Below, piece after piece: positions 27,386 through 35,497 of a stretch of DNA of 64,000 bases (position 1 is the first letter of the stretch; every line of letters begins with the position of its first letter). A program made the position numbers and the translations under genes. Under the pieces are notes generated by a model that made no database searches, was not told the origin of the DNA, and saw only the letters and a list, made by a program, of their open reading frames with translations. This DNA is from Massilia kyonggiensis (lineage in GTDB: Bacteria > Pseudomonadota > Gammaproteobacteria > Burkholderiales > Burkholderiaceae_D). Location of the stretch: NCBI RefSeq assembly GCF_024756235.1, contig NZ_JANUGY010000001.1:496001-560000 (forward strand), read 5' to 3'.

Positions 27386-30127
27386 TTACATCTTGTAGTT
27401 CAGGCCGATCAGCACCGTGCGGCCCAGCGGGCGGTCTTCGATGACGTTATCCTTGGTCTTGCGATAACGGGTGAAGTGCGCGCTCTTGACGTTGTTCATC
27501 TGCACCAGCAGCGACAGGTTCTTCAGCGGGCCATCCTGGAACTCGTAGCCGAACTGCAGGTCGAGGACCTTGCCGCCGACGACGTAGGTCAGCTGGCGGT
27601 CGCCCGTGTTCTGCGTCACTTCGCCGATGAAGTCCGAGCGGTAGGTTTCGGCGGCGCGGGCCGAGAAACCGTTCTTCTCGTAGTACACCGTCAGGTTGGC
27701 GGTGCGCTTCGACAGGCCCGGCAGGTTCATGTTGCCGCCGCCGTTGTCCTGCGTCGTGTTCGGGATCGACACCGAGCTCGCGTTCTGCGCGACGTTGGCG
27801 ACGACGCCGAAGCCGTCCAGGTAACGGGTCAGGACGTTCAGCGGCAGCGACGCGGCCAGCTCGACACCCTTGATGTTGCCGCCCGTGCCGTTCAGCGGCG
27901 TGTTGTACGTACCGATCGTGCTCGGCGCCTGGTACGACGTCGGCAGCAGCACGGACGAGAAGTCGAACTGGCGGTCCGTGTTGATGATGTAGCTGTCGAG
28001 CTTACGGTAGAACACGGCGGCGCTCACGTACGCCTTGCTGTCCCAGTATTTTTCGTACGACAGGTCCACGCCCTTCGCGCGGAACGGCTTCAGCTGCGGG
28101 TTGCCGCCGCCGCCGGTGTAATAGCCCTTCGACGCGTCATAGCTGAAGCTGCCCGAGGCGCGCATCTGCTGCAGTTCCGGACGCGCCATGATCTTTTCCA
28201 GCGAGAAGCGCAGGGACTGCTGGTTGCCCAGGTCGCCGACCAGGTTCAGGCTCGGCAGCACGTCGTTGTAGCTGGTGCCGTCGGTGACGGTCGCGGTCGG
28301 ACGGTGGAGGTCGTCCGTGCCCTGGTTCTTGTCCACCGAGAATGCGGTCGATTCCTGTTTGGTGTGCACGAACTGCAGGCCCAGCGCGCCGCGCACCGGG
28401 ATGCCGGCGGCTTCGGTATCGATGCCCAGCTTGGTGAACGCCGTGTCGACCTTCTCGCGCACCACCCAGTCCTTGTTGTAGATGTCCGGGTGCTGCTTCG
28501 GATTCACGTTGTAGACGGTGGCCAGCGCAGCGACCGGGTCGAAGCCGAGCACGGTCAGGCCGGTCTCGCCGACGCCCTGTGCGCTGCTGCCCGACGGGAA
28601 CGGTGCGGTCGCGTAGCGGTCGGCGCCGCCCCGGATCGACAGCAGGCCTTCGACGAACGAACGGGTCTTGGAGCGGTTCGACACGTTCACGCCACCGGTG
28701 AACTTGCTGAAGAACCAGCCTTCCGGCAGGTCGCGCGACACGTCCAGGCGCACGGCGCCCAGGCGGTCGTACACGTGCGGGAATTTCACATAGCCGGCCT
28801 GCGTTTCGGTACCGCCCCAGCCCTGCGGGTCGGTCAGCACGACGTTGTTCGGGTTGGTGAGATCGACGCTGCTCGTGAACGCGCGGCTGCCGCGGGTGAA
28901 GCCGATCGTGGTCAGGTTGTTGGCCGCGACCGAACCGTAGGTCTCGAGGTTCGTGCCGTTACGCTCGGCGCTGTTCCACGACAGGTCGAGCGACGCGGTC
29001 CAGTCCTGGTCGATCTTGAGCTTGTTGTTCCAGCCGATCGAACGGGTGACGTCGTTCCACACTTCGTTGTCGTTGCGGATGATCGGACGGACGTTGTTGA
29101 TCTGGCCGCTCATCACGTCGGCGCCCGACAGCGTCGCGTTGATCAGCTGGCTCGGCTTGTCGTAGGCGCTGGTGCCGGTGTCGTTCAGCGGGGCCTGGAA
29201 GCCGACGTTGCGCGTGCTGCGGTCGTACTTCGAATAGAACAGGTCGAGCGTGCTCGTGAAGTTGCGGCTCGGGCGGTACTGGACCACGCCCATCAGGCCG
29301 TTGCGCGACTGGCGGTAGGTTTCGGTATAGGCTTCGAAGCCGGTGTACGGGATGTTGACGGTCTGGCCGTTGTACGTCGTCGTGCCGTTGCCCCAGCCGT
29401 TGAAGCGCGACGATGCCGGGCCCTGGCCCTGCAGGCGCGCGAAGCCGAAGGCGACGCCGACCTGGCGGTTCATGAACTGGTCGATGTACGAGAACGTGAA
29501 GCGGTTGCCGGTGCCCTTGTCGTATTGCAGGCCCAGGCCGCTCTTTTCGCGGCGGTAGTTCACGGCCATCGTGCGGCCCTTGAAGTCCAGCGGACGCACG
29601 GTCTGCAGGTCGACGGTGCCCGACAGGCCCTGGCCGATCAGCGCGCCGTCCGGCGTCTTGTACACGACGACGCCCGACAGCAGCTCGCCCGGGTACTGGT
29701 CGAATTCGATCGAGCGGCTGTCGCCGGTCGACACCTGCTCGCGGCCGTTCAGCAGGCCCGTCGAGAAGTCGGGCGACATGCCGCGGATCGAGATGATCGA
29801 CGCATTGCCGTGCACGTCGCGCTGCGTGGTCACGCCCGGCAGGCGCGCGAGCGATTCGGCGATGCTCTGGTCCGGCAGCTTGCCGATGTCTTCGGCGGAA
29901 ATCGCCTCGACGATGGAGTCGTTGTTCTTCTTGACCGAGATGGCCGCCTCGATACCGCGGCGGATACCGGTCACCTTGACGGTCTGGACGCCAGTGGCGG
30001 CGTCGGCCTGGCTGGTCACCTGCTGGTCCTGCGCCGATGCGGCGTGGCTGGTCAGCGCCATGAACACGGCGCAGCCCGCTGCGACCGGACTCAGTTTCCA
30101 AGTCTGCATACCCTTCGAAATCTTCAT
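27386..30127 (-). CDS. TonB-dependent receptor 2 (carbohydrate-type)
   Basis: A 913-residue outer-membrane receptor with signal peptide containing KLSPVAAGCAVFMALTSHAASA. The plug region has VKVTGIRRGIEAAISVKKN and SAEDIGKLPDQSIAESLARLPGV, and the barrel ends in LGRTVLIGLNYKM. ATG 30127 follows GAGGGGACAC, the leader shared by all three receptors here. It is clearly related to receptors 1 and 3 in the plug but diverges in the barrel, lacks their loop cysteines and ends in Met rather than Phe. It probably prefers a different oligosaccharide. It heads a pair with halogenase-like protein A. Confidence 0.92.
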   Translation of the reverse strand: MKISKGMQTWKLSPVAAGCAVFMALTSHAASAQDQQVTSQADAATGVQTVKVTGIRRGIEAAISVKKNNDSIVEAISAEDIGKLPDQSIAESLARLPGVTTQRDVHGNASIISIRGMSPDFSTGLLNGREQVSTGDSRSIEFDQYPGELLSGVVVYKTPDGALIGQGLSGTVDLQTVRPLDFKGRTMAVNYRREKSGLGLQYDKGTGNRFTFSYIDQFMNRQVGVAFGFARLQGQGPASSRFNGWGNGTTTYNGQTVNIPYTGFEAYTETYRQSRNGLMGVVQYRPSRNFTSTLDLFYSKYDRSTRNVGFQAPLNDTGTSAYDKPSQLINATLSGADVMSGQINNVRPIIRNDNEVWNDVTRSIGWNNKLKIDQDWTASLDLSWNSAERNGTNLETYGSVAANNLTTIGFTRGSRAFTSSVDLTNPNNVVLTDPQGWGGTETQAGYVKFPHVYDRLGAVRLDVSRDLPEGWFFSKFTGGVNVSNRSKTRSFVEGLLSIRGGADRYATAPFPSGSSAQGVGETGLTVLGFDPVAALATVYNVNPKQHPDIYNKDWVVREKVDTAFTKLGIDTEAAGIPVRGALGLQFVHTKQESTAFSVDKNQGTDDLHRPTATVTDGTSYNDVLPSLNLVGDLGNQQSLRFSLEKIMARPELQQMRASGSFSYDASKGYYTGGGGNPQLKPFRAKGVDLSYEKYWDSKAYVSAAVFYRKLDSYIINTDRQFDFSSVLLPTSYQAPSTIGTYNTPLNGTGGNIKGVELAASLPLNVLTRYLDGFGVVANVAQNASSVSIPNTTQDNGGGNMNLPGLSKRTANLTVYYEKNGFSARAAETYRSDFIGEVTQNTGDRQLTYVVGGKVLDLQFGYEFQDGPLKNLSLLVQMNNVKSAHFTRYRKTKDNVIEDRPLGRTVLIGLNYKM

Positions 30128-30216
30128 GTGTCCCCTCACCTAAATTCGCTATCTGTATTCACACCAGCCGCCTGCCGAAACACCTCGTGCCGACCCAACG
30201 CTGGAGTCCGGATCGA

Positions 30217-30240
30217 ATTTTGTATTAAAACTAGATGACC
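30217..30240. promoter_or_regulatory. Operator-like element upstream of TonB receptor 2
   Basis: TGTATTAAAACTAGATGAC (30221-30239) is 94 bp upstream of the receptor start. Its core TGTATTAAAACTAGAT is identical to the element in front of receptor 3 at 35087-35102. It lies in a 349-bp non-coding gap (30128-30476), which also holds the palindrome at 30376, the half-site at 30348 and a hairpin at 30440. Confidence 0.6.
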
Positions 30241-30347
30241 CGTCAACGGAACATGTAATTTCGCGAGCAAATTGGCATTTTCCCCACAGATTTTCGAAAA
30301 AACCGCCAATTTTGTCCGTAATTTAAGTACCAGAACGCGTATTTACT

Positions 30348-30397
30348 ATGTAGTCGCGATAAAACTTTGGCATCTGCATGGCATGCGTATGCCATGC
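30348..30397. promoter_or_regulatory. Half-site and 22-bp palindrome downstream of halogenase-like gene B
   Basis: ATGTAGTCGCGATAAAAC at 30348-30365 matches the left half of TTGTAGTCGCGCTACAA found at 35214. Just beyond it, GCATGGCAT (30376-30384) and ATGCCATGC (30389-30397) form a perfect 9-bp inverted repeat with spacer GCGT. No gene overlaps. These may be distal operators for TonB receptor 2, whose start is about 220-270 bp away. Role uncertain. Confidence 0.4.
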
Positions 30398-30439
30398 GGA
30401 TCGACGCGGTCATCAGGAGGGGAAAGAGTGAGGATGGGA

Positions 30440-30465
30440 CGGACGGCGCGCGGGTGCGCCGTCCG
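30440..30465 (-). terminator. Hairpin after halogenase-like gene B
   Basis: A perfect 10-bp stem CGGACGGCGC/GCGCCGTCCG with a 6-nt loop, 11 bp past the stop codon at 30477. On the minus strand the following tract is TCCCATCC, which is poor in T. It is therefore a likely 3' hairpin or a weak terminator rather than a canonical one. Confidence 0.5.
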
Positions 30466-30476
30466 CGGTACTGCGA

Positions 30477-31988
30477 TTACCTCTGCGGCGCCTTGCAGTA
30501 GTCGGCGATGAACCGGTCATGGCCGGGGATGAAGTCGACGCATTGCCGGATCACGTCCGCCACGCCCTCCATGTACTCGTGGATGCCCGCTTCCGACTGC
30601 ACGTCTACCAGCGGGTGATACACGTCGGGATGGATGTTCTGCCCGACGAGCACCTGCAGCCAGCCCACTTCCGTGAACAGTTCGCCGTTGACGCGCTGGA
30701 TGCGGCCGTGGCTCTTGTACAGGTCGAGCTTGTCGCGCAGCGTGGCGGGAATCGCCATGTTGGCGCACGCCTGCCAGAAATCGCTGTCCGTGCGCTGGTT
30801 GGCGTGGTAATGCAGGATGATGAAGTCGCGGATGCGCTCGTAGTGGAAGCGCGTCAGGTCGTTGTAGGCATCGATGTCGACCTGCGCGAAGCCGCGGTCC
30901 GGGAAGAAGTCCAGCAGCTGCTGCAGGCCCGACTGCACCATGTGGATGCTGGTCGACTCGAGCGGCTCCAGGAACCCGCTGGCCAAGCCCAGCGCCACCA
31001 CGTTCTTGACCCAGGCCTTCTTGCGCATGCCGGTGGTGAAACGGATCGGGCGCGGATCGGCGAGCGGCCTGCCGTCCAGGTTCGCCAGCAGCGTGGCCGC
31101 CGCCTCGTCGTCGCTGATGTGGCGGCTGCAGTACACGTGGCCGTTGCCGATGCGGTTCTGCAGCGGGATGCGCCATTGCCACCCCGCCCCGTGCGCCGTC
31201 GCGCGCGTGTACGGCGTCGTCACGGCCGCCGATTCGCACGGCACGGCCAGCGCGCGGTCGCACGGCAGCCAGTGGCTCCAGTCCTCGAAGCCCGCCTGCA
31301 GCGTCTGTTCGATGAGCAGGCCGCGGAAGCCCGAGCAATCGATGAACAGATCGCCCTCGACACGCCGGCCGCTTTCCAGCACGACGGCGTCGACGAAGCC
31401 ATCGTGCGCACGCTGGCTGACCTGCACGATCTTGCCCTCGATGCGCTCCACGCCGCGCGACTCCGACAGCTTGCGCAGGTGGCGCGCATACAGGCTGGCG
31501 TCGAAGTGGTAGGCGTAGGCGATGTCGGCCAGCGGCGAATTGCCGACGTCCGTGCGCGCCGGCATGAATCTGTTCGCCTTCGCCGCCATGCGCGTGATCG
31601 AGTACTCGTCCAGCGGGCGTGCGCGGCCGAGGGCATGCATCTTGTGCCAGTACTGGTCGAAGCCGACCATCCATAAATCCTGGCCGAGGCGCCCGAAACC
31701 GTGCATGTAGCGCTCGCCCTGGCGGCCCCAGTTGACGAACTCGATGCCCAGCTTGAAGGTGCCGTTGGTCGCCTTCATGAACTCGGCCTCGTCGATGCCG
31801 GCCACGGTGTTGAAGCGCTGGATCATCGGGATGGTCGCTTCGCCGACGCCGACGATGCCGATCTCGTCGGATTCGACGAGGCGGATCGTGTAGCGCCCGC
31901 GCAGCGCGGTGGCGAGGGCGGTGGCGGCCATCCAGCCGGCGGTGCCGCCGCCCACGATGACGATGGTATTCAGGAGAGGTGCGTTCAT
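30477..31988 (-). CDS. Flavin-dependent tryptophan-halogenase-family protein B
   Basis: A 503-residue Trp_halogenase-family protein, the same length as protein A and clearly its paralogue. It has VIVGGGTAGWMAAT for FAD, GVGEATIPMI, Lys in NGTFKLGIEFVNW at the PrnA Lys79 position, an intact WQWRIPLQNR motif (the family WxWxIP) and FLEPLESTSIHMV. ATG 31988 is chosen; 24 further open codons upstream run through the terminator. It follows TonB receptor 3 by 94 bp. All recognised catalytic features are present, so enzymatic activity is plausible, but no tryptophan- or natural-product-related gene is nearby and the substrate is unknown. Confidence 0.9.
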   Translation of the reverse strand: MNAPLLNTIVIVGGGTAGWMAATALATALRGRYTIRLVESDEIGIVGVGEATIPMIQRFNTVAGIDEAEFMKATNGTFKLGIEFVNWGRQGERYMHGFGRLGQDLWMVGFDQYWHKMHALGRARPLDEYSITRMAAKANRFMPARTDVGNSPLADIAYAYHFDASLYARHLRKLSESRGVERIEGKIVQVSQRAHDGFVDAVVLESGRRVEGDLFIDCSGFRGLLIEQTLQAGFEDWSHWLPCDRALAVPCESAAVTTPYTRATAHGAGWQWRIPLQNRIGNGHVYCSRHISDDEAAATLLANLDGRPLADPRPIRFTTGMRKKAWVKNVVALGLASGFLEPLESTSIHMVQSGLQQLLDFFPDRGFAQVDIDAYNDLTRFHYERIRDFIILHYHANQRTDSDFWQACANMAIPATLRDKLDLYKSHGRIQRVNGELFTEVGWLQVLVGQNIHPDVYHPLVDVQSEAGIHEYMEGVADVIRQCVDFIPGHDRFIADYCKAPQR

Positions 31989-32012
31989 GCTGGCTTCTTC
32001 AATACGGTAATG

Positions 32013-32051
32013 AAAAAAACACCCCTGCGGACCTGGGTCGGCAGGGGTGTT
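32013..32051 (-). terminator. Intrinsic terminator between TonB receptor 3 and halogenase-like gene B
   Basis: An 11-bp perfect stem, AACACCCCTGC (32018-32028) and GCAGGGGTGTT (32041-32051), with a 12-nt loop. On the minus strand it runs into seven T residues (32019-32013). Its position mirrors the terminator at 27317-27354: after the receptor stop and just before the halogenase-like start. Confidence 0.88.
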
Positions 32052-32082
32052 TGCTGACATCCGTCGACGTCGACAGGATAGC

Positions 32083-34968
32083 TTAGAACTTGTAGCTTGC
32101 GCCCAGGCCGTAGGTACGGCCGAAGCGGTAGTGCTCCACTGCGACGTCCGGCGTGCTGTTGAAGCGGTCGAACGCGGCGTTCGTCAGGTTGTTCGCCGAT
32201 GCGGTGATCGACAGGCCCTTGAACATGCTCGTGTCGCCGAAGTCGTAGGTCACCTGGGCGTCGATCAGCGTGCTGGCCTTGATGTAGGTCAGCTGGTGAT
32301 TGTCCTGGAAGTCGGTGACTTCACCCAGGAAGTCGCCACGCTTCTTGGCCGCCAGCGATGCACGGAAACCGTTCGCTTCGTAGTACAGGCGCGCGTTGGT
32401 CACGATGTGCGACAGGCCCGGCAGCGAGACGTTGTTCGGCGTGTCCTTCGTGTTGCCCAGGCCGGACGACGGCAGGCTCAGCGAGCTCAGCGTGCTCGAG
32501 TAGTTCACCTCGAGGCCGAAACCGCTCAGGTACTTCGACACCATCGCGAACGGCAGCGAGACGGTGGCTTCCATACCCTTGATGTTGCCGCCGTTCAGGT
32601 TGGTCGGCACGGTCAGGATACCGACCGTCGAACCGGCGTACGGGCCGCTGGTCGGCAGCGCCATGCCCGGCTGGTAATAGCCCGTCGTCTTGAAGTCGAC
32701 TTCGGTGCCGTATTGCAGGACGTAGGTGTCCAGCTTCTTGTAGAAGCCGGCCACGGCGACATAACCCTTGGCGCCGTTGACCGAGAAGTATTTCTCGTAC
32801 GACAGGTCGAGAGCCTTGGCGCGGAACGGCTCCAGCTTCGGATTGCCGGCGCCGCCGGACAGGCGCGGGCCGGTCGGGTTGCTGTTGTTCACGGTCACGC
32901 CGCCGCCCGGACGCATGTCGCTCATCTTGGTGCGCGACAGGGTCTTGCCCAGGCCGAAACGCAGCATCTGGTCGTACGGCAGCTCGAAGCTCAGGTTCAG
33001 GCTCGGCAGGAAGTCGTTGTACTTCGCGCCGCCGCCGATGGCGTAGCTCGCGCAGGGCTTGCCCGCATCGCCGCAACCCGACGGATTGCCCGGCTGGACG
33101 ACGACGCCCGACGACGACTGGTTGGTGCGCACGTACTGGGCACCCACGTTGCCGCGGTACGGGAAGCCGAACAGTTCGCCTTCCAGGTTACCCATGGCGT
33201 ACAGCGTCGTGATGCGCTCGGACACTTCCCAGTTCTTGTCCGTCTGGATCGGCTGGTCCTTCTTCGGCAGCAGCGTGTAGACCGAGCCGAGCGTACCGGC
33301 CGGGTTGAAGCGCACGATGGGGATGCCGTTCGGGGTCACGCCCGTCTCGCTGCCCGGCACCGTGGCCGAACCGTACTGCAGGTTATTGATCGTCAGGTTG
33401 CCTTCGTCCGAGACGCGTTCCTTGTCGCGGTTGCTGTGGTACACGCCGAAGTCGAGCGCGGTCACCGGGCCCCATTCGACGTCGCGCTTGGCGGACAGGC
33501 GGACGGCCTTCAGGTCGTCGGTCTGGTCGCCGACGGCCACATAGCCGGCCTGCGGGACGCTGCCGCCCCAGCCGTTCACGTCGGTCAGCACATAGCGGCT
33601 GCGGTCGGTGAGGTTGGCGTTGACCTTGTAGGTCGGGCTCAGGTTGCTGGTGCCGTTGAAGCCGGTCCAGGAGATCGAGTCGAGGTCGGTGGCATTGCCC
33701 GGACGGCCGGCGGTCGTCTCGTAGCGGTCGGTGTGGTGCGTCACCTTCGAGCCGGACACGTCGCCGGTGAAGGTCCAGTCGCCCGAGCGCAGGCGGCTGT
33801 TGAGACCCCAGGCGTTCAGCGTGTCGGCCTGGCCGACGATGTCGTTGCGCTGGACAGCCTTGTAGCCCGAGCAGGTGCCGGACACGGCCACGCCGTTGAC
33901 GATTTGGGCGTTGGAAAGGACGCCGGACGGGTCATAGCTGCCGTTGTTGCCGCAGACCGCGCCTTCCAGGCCGTTCTTGCGGGTGTCGTCGGTGAACTTG
34001 GAGTGGAACAGGTCGACCGTCGTCACGAATTCTTTGCTCGGACGGAATTGCACCACGGCCATTGCCGACTTGTTACCTTGCGGGTCGCGCTGCTTCACGC
34101 TCTGGAAGCCGCCCGGGACCTTGATGCTGTCCGAGCCATTGTAGGCAGGCACGCCGACATCCTTCAGCGTCGGCGTCCAGCCGCCCCAGCCGTCGCCGCG
34201 GGTCTGGTCCGCGCCCGAGTCGCTGAATTTCACCAGGCCCAGGGCCACGCCGACGGTGCGGTTGGCGAACTGGTCGATGTAGGTGATCGTGCTGCGGTAG
34301 CCCTTGCCGGTGCCGCCGCCTTCGGCTTCGTTCTTTTCACCGGTCCAGATGCGCTTGTAGCCGACGGCCACGGTACGCTTGCCGAAGTCCAGCGGCTGCA
34401 CGGTGCGCTGGTCGATGGTCGAGGCGACGCCCTGGCCCATCAGCGTGGCGTCCGGCGACTTGTACACGGTGATGGTGCCCAGCATTTCTGCCGGATACAG
34501 GTCGAAGCGCACGCCGCGGCTGTCGCCAGCGGAGGCCTGCTCGCGGCCGTTCAGCAGCGTGCCGTTGAAGTCCGGCGACATGCCGCGCACGGAGATCGCC
34601 GCGGCGCGGCCCGTCGACGGGTCGCGCTGCGCGGTCACGCCCGGCAGGCGCGAGATCGATTCGGCGACGGTGGCGTCCGGCAGCTTGCCGATGTCTTCCG
34701 CCGAGATCGCTTCGACGATGGAGTTGGAATTCTTCTTGATGTTGATGGCCGCTTCGATGCCGCGGCGGATACCGGTCACGGTCACGGTGCTGACCGGGTT
34801 GCCGTTGGCGTCGGTCGCCTGCGCGGCTGGCGAGACGGTGGCGTCCTGGGCGTACACGTTGGTGCCGAGCGCCGACAGGAACACGACGCAACCGGCAGCG
34901 ACCGGGCTCAGCTTGAATACAAGTGCGCCATTCACGTTACGCGCGTGCTTGCCATTAAAAGTCTTCAT
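32083..34968 (-). CDS. TonB-dependent receptor 3 (carbohydrate-type)
   Basis: A 961-residue outer-membrane receptor with a signal region containing FKLSPVAAGCVVFLSALGTNVYA. The plug has VTVTGIRRGIEAAINIKKN and AEDIGKLPDATVAESISRLPGV, and the barrel ends in RTYGLGASYKF. ATG 34968 (MKTFNGK) follows GAGGGGACAA, the leader common to the three receptors; upstream open codons are promoter. It is highly similar to receptor 1, with near-identical DNA over tens of bases in the plug coding region, and keeps the same loop cysteines. It is transcribed divergently from the GH13 operon and heads the receptor-halogenase pair with protein B. It would take up maltodextrins released by that operon's enzymes. 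Confidence 0.93.
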   Translation of the reverse strand: MKTFNGKHARNVNGALVFKLSPVAAGCVVFLSALGTNVYAQDATVSPAAQATDANGNPVSTVTVTGIRRGIEAAINIKKNSNSIVEAISAEDIGKLPDATVAESISRLPGVTAQRDPSTGRAAAISVRGMSPDFNGTLLNGREQASAGDSRGVRFDLYPAEMLGTITVYKSPDATLMGQGVASTIDQRTVQPLDFGKRTVAVGYKRIWTGEKNEAEGGGTGKGYRSTITYIDQFANRTVGVALGLVKFSDSGADQTRGDGWGGWTPTLKDVGVPAYNGSDSIKVPGGFQSVKQRDPQGNKSAMAVVQFRPSKEFVTTVDLFHSKFTDDTRKNGLEGAVCGNNGSYDPSGVLSNAQIVNGVAVSGTCSGYKAVQRNDIVGQADTLNAWGLNSRLRSGDWTFTGDVSGSKVTHHTDRYETTAGRPGNATDLDSISWTGFNGTSNLSPTYKVNANLTDRSRYVLTDVNGWGGSVPQAGYVAVGDQTDDLKAVRLSAKRDVEWGPVTALDFGVYHSNRDKERVSDEGNLTINNLQYGSATVPGSETGVTPNGIPIVRFNPAGTLGSVYTLLPKKDQPIQTDKNWEVSERITTLYAMGNLEGELFGFPYRGNVGAQYVRTNQSSSGVVVQPGNPSGCGDAGKPCASYAIGGGAKYNDFLPSLNLSFELPYDQMLRFGLGKTLSRTKMSDMRPGGGVTVNNSNPTGPRLSGGAGNPKLEPFRAKALDLSYEKYFSVNGAKGYVAVAGFYKKLDTYVLQYGTEVDFKTTGYYQPGMALPTSGPYAGSTVGILTVPTNLNGGNIKGMEATVSLPFAMVSKYLSGFGLEVNYSSTLSSLSLPSSGLGNTKDTPNNVSLPGLSHIVTNARLYYEANGFRASLAAKKRGDFLGEVTDFQDNHQLTYIKASTLIDAQVTYDFGDTSMFKGLSITASANNLTNAAFDRFNSTPDVAVEHYRFGRTYGLGASYKF

Positions 34969-35497
34969 TTGTCCCCTCAAATCATCAGATCTCATTGTTT
35001 TTCCCGACGACGGCAGCGTGTGAGCCCGCACCCGGGAGCCAGAAAGCAAACGTTTTTATAAGTACGTACGTTCTGTCAAGGATTCTGTATTAAAACTAGA
35101 TTCAGTGTCAACGAGAGTTGCCCCTCATTACAGGAATGTAGGGGTTTTACGCGGTTTTGATGAAAAAGCAGGCATTCACGTTGTATTCGAGCTACAAAAC
35201 ATCAATCCAAGCCTTGTAGTCGCGCTACAAATTGATTTCCTTGCACCACTTTATGCGGCGTTTGCACCGTTTTGGCGCAAAATTCCGTAGTAGTTTTACG
35301 GATTGTTGCCATTGACCCACAATCCGGCTTGTAATCTCCTGGTAAACGCGTGTAGCAAAACTAGAGATTCAAGCGTTGCCCCGCGTTGCCGCGCTCAATC
35401 CTATGTAGTATTCTCCGAGCAATAATGTAATAAGCGCATTACTTCCGAGTAACAAACGAGTAAATCGCTGTAGTTCGACTACGCCTTGGAGACCATC
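34969..35497. promoter_or_regulatory. 529-bp divergent regulatory region of the glucan locus
   Basis: This non-coding, AT-richer region separates TonB receptor 3 from the GH13 operon. I see: TGTATTAAAACTAGATTC (35087-35103 region); TGTAGGGGTTTTAC (35137-35150); two copies of a 17-bp palindrome (35181-35197, 35214-35230); CCGTAGTAGTTTTACGG with CCGTA/TACGG arms (35285-35301); TGTAGCAAAACTAGAGATTC (35351-35370); and CTGTAGTTCGACTACG (35468-35483), whose GTAGT/ACTAC arms flank TCG, just before the GH13 ribosome site. The density of related TGTAG/CTACA dyads argues for several binding sites of one regulator, probably LacI-like. No regulator gene is present in the window. Confidence 0.65.
35181..35230. 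promoter_or_regulatory. Tandem 17-bp palindromes (putative operators)
   Basis: Site 1 is TTGTATTCGAGCTACAA (35181-35197) and site 2 TTGTAGTCGCGCTACAA (35214-35230). They match at 15 of 17 positions and are spaced exactly 33 bp, about three helical turns. The six-base arms TTGTAG/CTACAA and a CG-containing centre fit the dyads bound by LacI-family repressors. Both are between the two divergent promoters, so one regulator could control both. Confidence 0.65.

Noticed and set aside
25792..31988. Natural-product biosynthetic cluster, suggested by two halogenase-like genes
   Set aside because: No NRPS, PKS, tryptophan-modifying or carrier-protein gene lies nearby; neighbours are TonB receptors and amylolytic enzymes.
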